NCBI GenBank assembly: GCA_030600625.1
Contig: JAUVLS010000099.1
Coordinates: 1-5,899 of the forward strand
DNA: 5,899 bases
Origin: Bacteroidales bacterium
Lineage (GTDB): Bacteria > Bacteroidota > Bacteroidia > Bacteroidales > UBA12077
Direction: 5' to 3'
In this document: positions 1 through 5,544 of the stretch, in pieces
Position numbering within the stretch: position 1 is the stretch's first letter
Layout: each line of letters starts with the position of its first letter
Program-made: the position numbers and the translations under genes
The notes under the pieces: model-generated
Databases searched by the model: none
Told to the model about the DNA's origin: nothing
The model's input: only the letters and a program-made list of their open reading frames with translations

Positions 1-657
1 CATTTGATTTCGGAACAATACTAATTTTACCCCTTTAGGATAATCATCAAATATAATGTTTTGTTTTATAAATTTGGTATTCTCAATCAAAGAAGTACTC
101 CAATTTGCTGTGTCATTTTCGTGTGTATAAAAATCAGAAAGCTCACTTTCGCTAAAAACACGTTTAAAATTCGGATCGTTTACTTCTATTTTTTTCGGAT
201 CGAAAAGGCCTTTTTTTGTTTTTTCAATTCCAAGTTCGCTTATACTTGATGCAATAAGCTGAACATTTTTTAAAAGATTTAATTTTTGAAGTATGATAGC
301 TGTCGAGAATAATTCTTCGCCCGAAGAAACTTCAGGGAACCATATTTTGAAGTTTGTTGCGCCATGAATAATTTTGGGGAATAATTCTTCTTTTAGAACT
401 CTCCAGAGTGAAGGATCACGAAACATCTCTGTATCTTCGACACACATTTCATGCAGGAATATCTCAAAAAAATCTTTATTTGTTTCTATTTTTTGAATAA
501 ATCCATCAGCATCTTTTAAATTATGATTTATAATTATTTTCTCAATTCTTCGTTTAAAAAAAGTAAGAGCATAATTTTTAAAATCATAATTATAAACATC
601 TTGCAATGTTTTAATTATGTTTCGTGTATCTACTATGCCTAGTTCATATCTATTCAT
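1..657 (-). CDS. Degenerate CheR-like methyltransferase paralogue (partial, C-terminus beyond left edge)
   Basis: The frame is open from an ATG at 657 to the window edge, giving 219 residues and no stop. It is homologous to the adjacent CheR: an N-terminal helical region (residues about 10-60, with FKRRIEKI), a shared TNKDFF segment (59-64), FRDPSLW (79-85, keeping the Arg equivalent to the CheR active-site arginine), then the methyltransferase fold ending at LVLFRNQM (212-219). The glycine-rich SAM motif reads WFPEVSSGEE (106-115) where the neighbour has WHAGCSTGQE. The acidic residue after the next strand is lost (ASSIS at 136-140 versus ASDLN). SAM binding is therefore probably weakened or absent, and a regulatory or scaffold role for the active CheR is possible; that is inference. 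It starts 20 bases after the neighbour's stop, so co-transcription is likely. There are no internal stops, so I read it as a maintained gene rather than a pseudogene. Confidence 0.8.
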   Translation of the reverse strand, partial: MNRYELGIVDTRNIIKTLQDVYNYDFKNYALTFFKRRIEKIIINHNLKDADGFIQKIETNKDFFEIFLHEMCVEDTEMFRDPSLWRVLKEELFPKIIHGATNFKIWFPEVSSGEELFSTAIILQKLNLLKNVQLIASSISELGIEKTKKGLFDPKKIEVNDPNFKRVFSESELSDFYTHENDTANWSTSLIENTKFIKQNIIFDDYPKGVKLVLFRNQM

Positions 658-677
658 TGTAATACTTTTAGCATCGG

Positions 678-1517
678 TTACTTTTTTCGGTATGCTTGTC
701 CTTTTTTATCAAATCTTGATGTAATTTCTCCGAGCATCGTTTCATGCATACCTAAAACCAAATATCCATTTGTGTAAAGATGTTCATGAAAAAGTTTAAA
801 TACTTTATTTTGCAAACTGTATTTAAAGTAAATTATAACATTTCTACACAAGATAAGATCAAATTTTGCGAAATACAGATCCCCTCCATGTACTAAATCA
901 TGTTGCCTGAAAATAGGTTTTTGTCTGAGGAAATCATTCATTTGTATTGAGTCAGTTACCTTATCTATTTTAAAGTATTTTGAATAAGGTACATCGTTAT
1001 ACTCTTCATAATTAAACGGATTCTCCTTAATTACTTTATCAAAATTATCAAGGTATCCAATATTAAATCGATATTTATAATTTCCTTTTTTAGCAGCGTC
1101 AAGTGCATCGGTATTTAAATCGCTGGCAAAAACTTTTGCTTTATCATATAGTCCAAGCTCATTTAATAATATCATCATTGAATAAACTTCCTGACCTGTA
1201 GAACAGCCAGCATGCCAAATGTTGATGTTTCTGTTTTCTGAAAACTTAGGAAGGATTCTATATTTTAATGTTTGCCAGATTTGCGGATCACGAAAAAGTT
1301 CTGTTGTATTCACTGTAATATCTTTTACAGTTCTTTCCAGAAAATCTTTATTTGTTTTTAGTTTGTTAATTATGCCGAGAAGGTCGGAATTGTTATCAAT
1401 AAGTATTTTTTGTAAACGACGTTTCAGCGATTTTTCGGAATACTCACTAAAATCATAACCCGAAGAGTTTTTAATAGTGTTTACAAAAAATTGAACTTCT
1501 TGATCTGATAGAATCAT
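678..1517 (-). CDS. cheR: CheR-family protein-glutamate O-methyltransferase
   Basis: This 279-residue protein matches the usual CheR length (about 270-290). CheR transfers methyl groups from S-adenosylmethionine to glutamates of chemoreceptors or related signalling proteins in the cytoplasm. Visible in order: an N-terminal CheR_N helical domain (residues 1-60, with basic LKRRLQKIL at 31-39), FRDPQIW (75-81, Arg76 equivalent to the active-site arginine of enterobacterial CheR), SAM motif I WHAGCSTGQE (101-110), ASDLN (131-135, Asp133 expected to hold the SAM ribose), a beta-subdomain region (about 180-210), the LILCRNVIIYF signature (221-231), and the final GYLVLGMHE (251-259). All key motifs are intact. 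It is first in a two-gene unit with the degenerate paralogue. No CheB, chemoreceptor or flagellar gene is in the window. In Bacteroidota, CheR/CheB proteins often accompany hybrid sensor kinases rather than flagella, so the methylated partner is unknown. Confidence 0.93.
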   Translation of the reverse strand: MILSDQEVQFFVNTIKNSSGYDFSEYSEKSLKRRLQKILIDNNSDLLGIINKLKTNKDFLERTVKDITVNTTELFRDPQIWQTLKYRILPKFSENRNINIWHAGCSTGQEVYSMMILLNELGLYDKAKVFASDLNTDALDAAKKGNYKYRFNIGYLDNFDKVIKENPFNYEEYNDVPYSKYFKIDKVTDSIQMNDFLRQKPIFRQHDLVHGGDLYFAKFDLILCRNVIIYFKYSLQNKVFKLFHEHLYTNGYLVLGMHETMLGEITSRFDKKGQAYRKK

Positions 1518-1587
1518 TCCGAGCTTTCAGTTATAAATTGATATACTAAAATACGCTAATTTATTAAAATAGTTTGCTTTAAAAATG

Positions 1588-1595
1588 CAAAAATA
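1588..1595 (-). promoter_or_regulatory. Possible -7 element for the cheR unit
   Basis: Read on the minus strand, TATTTTTG matches the Bacteroidota -7 consensus TAnnTTTG exactly and lies about 70 bases upstream of the cheR start. No TTG is present at the expected -33 spacing and the region is A/T-rich, so a chance match is quite possible. Confidence 0.22.
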
Positions 1596-1678
1596 GATAA
1601 TTAACTAATATTGAAAAAAATATGCTTAGTTAATTTATTTTTAAAATAAAAAACAAATTTGTCAATCAATAATTTAAA

Positions 1679-1881
1679 ATGAAATTTAACAAATCAAAAT
1701 CTACATTGGCAATCTATGGAATTAAAGATAAGAAAAATTCCGGATATTCTGTATTCTTTAACGATCCTAACAGAGCTTTTTTTGATAAAGGAAGAATTAT
1801 TAGTCATACTGAACTGGAAAAAATTACAGAGAAAATGATAATACACTTGATGATCAGCTGTATGGTTTTTTAGAACTATAA
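1679..1881 (+). pseudogene. Frameshifted N-terminal remnant, possibly of a NodU-like carbamoyltransferase-type protein
   Basis: The ATG frame from 1679 runs 64 codons to TAG at 1871-1873. Up to about residue 50 it looks like real protein: LAIYGIKDKKNSGYSVFF, then FFDKGRIISHTELEKIT. This resembles the start of NodU/CmcH-type carbamoyltransferase-like proteins (a 'GI...H...AL...DGKI...E.ER.TR.K.D' pattern), as judged from memory. After ACA at 1826-1828 the frame degrades. The alternative frame from 1828 reads RENDNTLDDQLYGFLEL and stops at TAA 1879-1881. Loss of one base near 1828 would explain this and would restore a 'LEKITRENDNTLD' stretch that fits the pattern. Even repaired, the product is about 67 residues against 500 or more for the family, so it is also truncated. 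A real small protein of unknown function cannot be excluded. No promoter or ribosome site is evident. Confidence 0.4.
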
Positions 1882-1984
1882 AGAGTAATCTTATAACTTA
1901 TTAACCCTGATTTAATAAACCTTAAAAGCAGAAAGGGTAAGTTGTATAGAAAATCAATAATATTTGCAATAAAAAGCTTAAACT

Positions 1985-3037
1985 TTATTTAAATAGTATT
2001 TTGCATGTAACAGACTGATGGTCGGCATGTTTAAAATCAAAATTTTGAGTTTTTATACTAACAGGAATTATGTTTGGCGACATAAGATAAAAATCTATAA
2101 TAGGAGTAATAGTTTTTCCTTTTTGATAAGGCGCATTTAAATACCTGTTTGTTGGAGTTTCGGGGTCATAAAACCATGTCCAGTTTTCAGGTAAATAATC
2201 GACATTTATAGGATTTAAGACAAATCTTTTAGTGGGAGAGTTTTCTTTTATATCCGTATAGTCAATGTCGGGAGGGTTTTGATTCCAGTCTCCACCAACT
2301 ATAATGTAATTCCCTTTACTGAATTCATCCAGTAAAAAAGTTTTAAGATATTCCATTTGTTGTTTTTTCAGAGAACCGTCATCGTAAGCAGAATTGTGAG
2401 TGTTAATAATAATTATCTCTTTTTGATTGCTTGTAGGAAAACGTTTAACCAAAAAGCACCGGTCAAGCATAAATAATTTTACCGGCCACGAATAATTGCC
2501 GGGGAATGAATATCTTTTTACTGATTTTGGATTGTATTTTGTAAAACTAACTAAACCGGATTTTACTCTGCCCAAAGGATTTGTTACGGGAGAAGGAACA
2601 AATGTTACATCATAGTTTTTACCAAAATAATTATAAAAACCCTGTAGTATATGAGTAAAACTATCCAGTTCATTTATATAATAGCTTCTTTTAGAATGTA
2701 GATCAACTTCTTGAAGTAAAATAAAATCTAAACTATCGTTATTCTTTAAAGTTGATTTTACAAAATCAAAATTTTCAAAAACATTTTCTTTACTTGTCCT
2801 AACTTGCTTGCCGCCATCGTAGAAAAAATCCATATCATCACTTAAACCACAATAACCAATATTCCAAATCATTAAGCTTATTTCTTTATTTACATCAATT
2901 GTGTCTGGTGTTTCTGATTCAAATATTAATTCTGTTGGTTTCGGTTTATAATCAGATATTGACGCGTATGCTACAAATAGGACAAAAAGAATAATAATTA
3001 TGGCTACGAATTTAAGAATGAATTTTATGGTTTTCAT
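1985..3037 (-). CDS. Membrane-anchored endonuclease/exonuclease/phosphatase (EEP) family protein
   Basis: The protein has 350 residues. Residues 1-28 are a basic start followed by one hydrophobic segment (about 7-26) with no lipobox cysteine, so it is probably a signal anchor holding the catalytic domain outside the inner membrane. Residues 52-350 form an EEP metal-dependent hydrolase domain with the family's active-site set: Asn59 in WNIGY, Glu110 in LLQEVD (106-111), His214 in NTHNS (212-216), Asp250 and Asn252 in GGDWNQ (248-253), Asp315 in IIDFYL, and the terminal HADHQSV (337-343, Asp339-His340). This fold includes DNase I-like nucleases, sphingomyelinases and inositol-phosphate phosphatases. 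The motifs do not fix the substrate, and an extracytoplasmic location makes nucleic acid, phospholipid or phosphoester substrates all possible. It stands alone and is divergent from purQ. The ATG at 3037 is chosen because it gives the complete anchor. Confidence 0.9.
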   Translation of the reverse strand: MKTIKFILKFVAIIIILFVLFVAYASISDYKPKPTELIFESETPDTIDVNKEISLMIWNIGYCGLSDDMDFFYDGGKQVRTSKENVFENFDFVKSTLKNNDSLDFILLQEVDLHSKRSYYINELDSFTHILQGFYNYFGKNYDVTFVPSPVTNPLGRVKSGLVSFTKYNPKSVKRYSFPGNYSWPVKLFMLDRCFLVKRFPTSNQKEIIIINTHNSAYDDGSLKKQQMEYLKTFLLDEFSKGNYIIVGGDWNQNPPDIDYTDIKENSPTKRFVLNPINVDYLPENWTWFYDPETPTNRYLNAPYQKGKTITPIIDFYLMSPNIIPVSIKTQNFDFKHADHQSVTCKILFK

Positions 3038-3109
3038 AATAGTAGATTTTAATTGATCACACTAAAATACAGATTTATTTTATTATTGTTTTAAACCGTA
3101 ATTTAATTA

Positions 3110-3141
3110 TTTGTTCAGGATATTAAATAATTATATCTTTG
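3110..3141 (+). promoter_or_regulatory. Bacteroidota-type promoter for purQ
   Basis: TTTG at 3110-3113 (the -33 element) is separated by 20 bases from TATCTTTG at 3134-3141, an exact match to TAnnTTTG. Spacing and both boxes fit the primary sigma factor consensus of this phylum. Transcription should start near 3148, giving a leader of about 73 bases before the purQ ATG. Confidence 0.7.
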
Positions 3142-3220
3142 AGAGGAAATCAAATTAATTCTAGGAAATTAATTTACTGTATATCAATTAGTTTAGCGTA
3201 ACTTTCAAAAAATATTTTTA

Positions 3221-3916
3221 ATGAAATTTGGAGTAGTTATCTTTCCCGGTTCAAATTGCGATCAGGACATGATTTATGTTCTACGTAACATTATGGAACA
3301 CGAAGTAGTTGAACTTTGGCATAAAAATACCGATTTACAAGGTGTTGATGCAATTGTTTTACCCGGAGGTTTTTCTTATGGCGATTATCTTCGTTCAGGA
3401 GCTATTGCCCGTTATTCGCCAATAATGGAAAAAGTAATAGAATTTGCAAATAATGGTGGCTTTGTATTTGGAGTTTGTAACGGATTTCAGATTCTTTGCG
3501 AAACCGGATTATTGCCGGGAGCATTGTTGCATAATGATAATCAAAAATTTATTTGTAAAAATATTTACATTGTTCCTGATAATAATTCTAGTAGTGTTAC
3601 AGCAAAACTCGATAAGCAAAAATCATTAATGATTCCTATTGCACATGGAGAAGGTAGATATTTTGCAAAAAAGGAAACATTGCAGGAAATGCGTCAGAAT
3701 GGACAAATTTTGTTTAGATATTGTAACGAGCATGGAGAGATAACTTCAGAAGCAAATCCTAACGGTTCTATTGAAAATATTGCCGGCATTTGCAATACAA
3801 ATAAGAATGTAATTGGCATGATGCCGCATCCTGAACGTGGAGCTGATGACGAACTGGGAAATACAGACGGAATGTTGATCTTTGAATCGATGATATCATT
3901 TTTAGAGAATCATTAA
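3221..3916 (+). CDS. purQ: Phosphoribosylformylglycinamidine synthase, glutaminase subunit PurQ
   Basis: This 231-residue class I glutamine amidotransferase matches stand-alone PurQ in length (about 220-235). It releases ammonia from glutamine and channels it to PurL, which converts FGAR to FGAM in step four of de novo purine synthesis; PurS bridges the subunits. Seen in sequence: an N-terminal FGVVIFPGSNCDQD (3-16), typical of PurQ, PGGFSYGDYLRSG (48-60) near the oxyanion site, the nucleophile Cys86 in FGVCNGFQ (83-90), and the catalytic His203 and Glu205 in MPHPER (201-206). IAHGEGRYF (140-148) is the PurQ-specific segment. The gene is complete and has its own strong promoter and a downstream terminator, so it appears monocistronic. 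No purS, purL or other pur gene adjoins it. The ATG at 3221 begins exactly at the conserved N-terminus. Confidence 0.96.
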   Translation: MKFGVVIFPGSNCDQDMIYVLRNIMEHEVVELWHKNTDLQGVDAIVLPGGFSYGDYLRSGAIARYSPIMEKVIEFANNGGFVFGVCNGFQILCETGLLPGALLHNDNQKFICKNIYIVPDNNSSSVTAKLDKQKSLMIPIAHGEGRYFAKKETLQEMRQNGQILFRYCNEHGEITSEANPNGSIENIAGICNTNKNVIGMMPHPERGADDELGNTDGMLIFESMISFLENH

Positions 3917-3937
3917 AAATAAGACATTTTCTATTAC

Positions 3938-4063
3938 CTTAAATCCGCAAGTCGCGGCGTGACTTCTTGATAAGCTGTATCTTGCAACAATTACAAATCA
4001 TCTTTTTTAAAATAGTCACGCCGTGACTATCAGCAGGTTAATTGATTACTTGCGGATTTTAAG
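3938..4063. repeat. Nested inverted-repeat element downstream of purQ
   Basis: An outer pair, CTTAAATCCGCAAGT (3938-3952) and ACTTGCGGATTTTAAG (4048-4063), is complementary apart from one extra T. An inner pair, AGTCGCGGCGTGACT (3950-3964) and AGTCACGCCGTGACT (4014-4028), is complementary at 14 of 15 positions. Each inner block is itself a small palindrome (a 6-base stem around a 3-base loop); the single difference leaves a G-T wobble, so both still fold. The right half carries 19 extra bases between inner and outer arms, and the central spacer (3965-4013) is A/T-rich. The blocks are notably more GC-rich than the surroundings. It lies in the purQ 3' untranslated region, before the terminator. 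It may be a REP- or MITE-like element; mobility is inferred, since no transposase is present. Confidence 0.7.
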
Positions 4064-4070
4064 TATTATA

Positions 4071-4103
4071 AAGCCTGAAATTATTTTATTTTCAGGTTTT
4101 TTT
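4071..4103 (+). terminator. Rho-independent terminator of purQ
   Basis: The stem CCTGAAA (4074-4080, with its first C at the junction) pairs with TTTCAGG (4090-4096) around an A/T loop, followed immediately by seven T residues (4097-4103). It lies about 155 bases beyond the purQ stop, after the nested repeat, so the purQ transcript should carry that repeat as a structured 3' tail. Confidence 0.8.
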
Positions 4104-4155
4104 ATTTAAACAGAGAAAGCTACGGTCTTTGAAGGTGTTAATGTTGGCTTGGCTT

Positions 4156-4241
4156 TGTCATTCCGTTGTCATTCCCGCGAAGGCGGGAATCTATTTTATT
4201 TTTGGATTCCTGATCTCCGCTTCACTTCGTCAGGAATGACA
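4156..4241. repeat. REP/MITE-like double-hairpin repeat (TGTCATTCC ... GGAATGACA)
   Basis: The element is bounded by TGTCATTCC (4167-4175) and its inverse GGAATGACA (4233-4241); an extra direct copy of TGTCATTCC lies at 4156-4164. The left half is a hairpin, ATTCCCGC (4171-4178) with GCGGGAAT (4183-4190) around GAAG. The right half is a second hairpin, ATTCCTGA (4206-4213) with TCAGGAAT (4230-4237). GTCATTCCCGCG...CGGGAAT units of this type are widespread dispersed repeats in bacterial genomes and are often wrongly translated as a 'CHSREGGN' peptide. The same happens here: the element is open in the nitroreductase frame. It is GC-rich against its surroundings, which supports acquisition by insertion. 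Confidence 0.82.
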
Positions 4242-4306
4242 TCCCGTGATATAGATAATATGTTTAGTTTTCTTAGGTTTTCAGAAACAAATCTAAAGAT
4301 TATTTG

Positions 4307-4337
4307 TTGGGCAAATAAATTCTTATATTTAACTTTA
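4307..4337 (+). promoter_or_regulatory. Candidate promoter for the nitroreductase gene
   Basis: TTG at 4307-4309 is followed after 20 bases by TAACTTTA (4330-4337), matching TAnnTTTG at all but the last position. The predicted start of transcription, about 4344, leaves a leader of roughly a dozen bases before the ATG at 4356. This supports 4356 as the true start, because the longer frame would begin upstream of the promoter. Confidence 0.4.
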
Positions 4338-4355
4338 ATTTCAAAAATAAAGCTT

Positions 4356-4973
4356 ATGGATTTAAGGCAGGTAATTGAAACCAGAACCAGTATCAGGAAT
4401 TTTACTGAAGATAAAGTTCCTATTGGAGATTTAAAAGAATTGGTCCGTAGAGCAGGTTTGGCTCCCAGTGTGAATAATTATCAACCATGGAAATTCTATG
4501 TTGTTACAAACAAAGAAATTTTATCGAAGATGGCCGTAAAGGTCAGTGAGAAGATTAAGCAACTTCCTTCAAACAAATCTATAGCATCGAAAAATGTAAA
4601 ATCGCAGGTTGAATGGTTTGCAACTTTTTTTGAAAATGCACCGGCTGTAATTGCTATGGCCATGGAGGATTATGAGTCTGTTTTGGAAAAGGGAGTGGAA
4701 TTAAGCCATGATGAAATTAACAAAATGCGTAATTTTCCCGATATGCAAAGTGCCGGATCTGCAATTCAAAATATTTTATTATCGGCCGTTGATTTAGGAT
4801 ATGGTGCTTGTTGGTTAAGTGCTCCAATGATGGCAAAAGAAGCTCTTGAGGAGATTCTTTCAATTAAGAGTCCATCTCATTTAATTGCGTTTGTCGCTGT
4901 TGGCAAGGCTTCAAGAGATTTACAACCAAAATCGAAAAAATCATTGGATGAAATATTTAAATTGATAGATTAA
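4356..4973 (+). CDS. Nitroreductase-family FMN-dependent oxidoreductase
   Basis: The protein has 205 residues starting MDLRQVIETRTSIRNF, the usual N-terminus of this family. These enzymes bind FMN as cytoplasmic homodimers and use NAD(P)H to reduce nitroaromatics, quinones or other acceptors; the natural substrate cannot be read from the sequence. Visible features: RTSIRNF (10-16), supplying FMN-phosphate contacts, APSVNNYQPWKFYVV (36-50), SAGSAIQNILLSA (132-144) in the dimer/FMN helix, GYGACWL (148-154), and AVGKAS (181-186) near the C-terminus. The frame is open back to an ATG at 4149, but those 69 extra codons translate the dispersed repeat (a CHSREGGN peptide) and A/T-rich spacer, so I place the start at 4356. 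An in-frame ATG at 4260 is a less likely alternative. The ArsC-like gene follows 117 bases later on the same strand. Confidence 0.92.
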   Translation: MDLRQVIETRTSIRNFTEDKVPIGDLKELVRRAGLAPSVNNYQPWKFYVVTNKEILSKMAVKVSEKIKQLPSNKSIASKNVKSQVEWFATFFENAPAVIAMAMEDYESVLEKGVELSHDEINKMRNFPDMQSAGSAIQNILLSAVDLGYGACWLSAPMMAKEALEEILSIKSPSHLIAFVAVGKASRDLQPKSKKSLDEIFKLID

Positions 4974-5090
4974 AATGGCTGTTGTTTGCATGGAAGAACA
5001 GATAAATTCCATTATTCCAATAATCCAGTCAAAGATTTTGCTGTCGGTGATATTATCTTATTCGTGAATAAATTACAAAAATATAATCCC

Positions 5091-5438
5091 ATGTCATATA
5101 AAATTTACCATAATACAAGGTGCAGGAAAAGTCGCGCAGGTTTGCAATATTTAGAAGACAAAGGAATAAAACCAGAAATTATTGAATATTTAAAAGATCA
5201 GCCTTTTTCAGAAAAAAGTTTAGGAGATATTTTAAATAAACTTGGATTAAAACCTATGGAAATAATCAGAACACAGGAAGCTGATTACAGGCAAAAATAT
5301 AAAGGTAAAGACTTCTCAAGCAAAGAGTGGATTAAAATTTTAGTTGAAAACCCTAAATTAATAAGACGTCCGATAATCGTGAAAAACGACATGGCTGTTC
5401 TGGGAGATATTGTACAACATATTGACGCCTTGCTTTAA
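5091..5438 (+). CDS. arsC: ArsC/Spx-family thioredoxin-fold protein (putative glutaredoxin-type arsenate reductase)
   Basis: From the ATG at 5091 the product has 115 residues, as expected for the ArsC/YffB/Spx family, and begins MSYKIYHNTRCRKSR with the family strand and Cys11. Other markers are Arg60 in EIIRTQEADY (57-66), matching an ArsC active-site arginine, and LIRRPI (90-95), containing the second conserved arginine before the cis-proline turn. The family includes arsenate reductases, which reduce arsenate to arsenite using glutathione/glutaredoxin, and relatives without that activity. There is no CXXC, so it is not a standard Spx. No arsenite pump or ArsR regulator is nearby, so the arsenate role is a family label rather than a demonstrated function. 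The frame is open to an ATG at 4986, but those 35 codons show no family similarity; the conserved N-terminus decides the start. Confidence 0.87.
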   Translation: MSYKIYHNTRCRKSRAGLQYLEDKGIKPEIIEYLKDQPFSEKSLGDILNKLGLKPMEIIRTQEADYRQKYKGKDFSSKEWIKILVENPKLIRRPIIVKNDMAVLGDIVQHIDALL

Positions 5439-5459
5439 ATTTCGTATCTTTTCACTTCT

Positions 5460-5516
5460 ATTTACAGACAACTGTGTAATAAGCAATTGCCTGATTGTCT
5501 GTAAATTATTTTATCA
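5460..5516 (+). terminator. Terminator-like hairpin between the ArsC-like gene and fumarase
   Basis: ATTTACAGACAA (5460-5471) and TTGTCTGTAAAT (5495-5506) form a perfect 12-base stem around a 23-base loop, which contains a small palindrome, GCAATTGC (5483-5490). The tail TTATTTTATC is T-rich but broken by As, and the loop is longer than in typical terminators. It begins 22 bases after the ArsC-like stop and ends 39 bases before the fumarase start. It probably ends the upstream transcript; an operator or mRNA leader element for fumarase is the alternative. Confidence 0.5.
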
Positions 5517-5544
5517 TAAAGTACAAACTAAAAATTAATGTATT

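Noticed and set aside
61..249. Plus-strand 62-residue open frame
   Set aside because: It lies opposite the CheR-like paralogue, which shows clear homology to its neighbour on the minus strand; the plus-strand peptide has no recognisable features.
1219..1458. Plus-strand 79-residue open frame
   Set aside because: It is antisense to the conserved motifs of the intact CheR gene, so it is a shadow frame.
1898..1937. A/T-rich hairpin (TTATTAA / TTAATAA) and nearby ACCCT / AGGGT pair as a terminator for the EEP gene
   Set aside because: The stem is only seven A/T pairs with no T-run on either strand, which is expected by chance in DNA this AT-rich.
3038..3109. Minus-strand promoter for the EEP gene (TATTTTAG)
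   Set aside because: There is one mismatch in the -7 box and no TTG at the right distance, so the evidence is insufficient.
3444..3629. 61-residue open frame in another frame inside purQ
   Set aside because: It overlaps the catalytic Cys86 region of purQ and shows no protein character of its own.
3938..4241. CRISPR-like array, given several short repeats close together
   Set aside because: The repeats are inverted pairs of two unrelated families with no regular spacers, and there are no cas genes.
5038..5066. Possible promoter for the ArsC-like gene (TTG, 18 bases, TATTCGTG)
   Set aside because: Two mismatches to TAnnTTTG make it too weak to separate from background, and read-through from the nitroreductase gene is equally possible.
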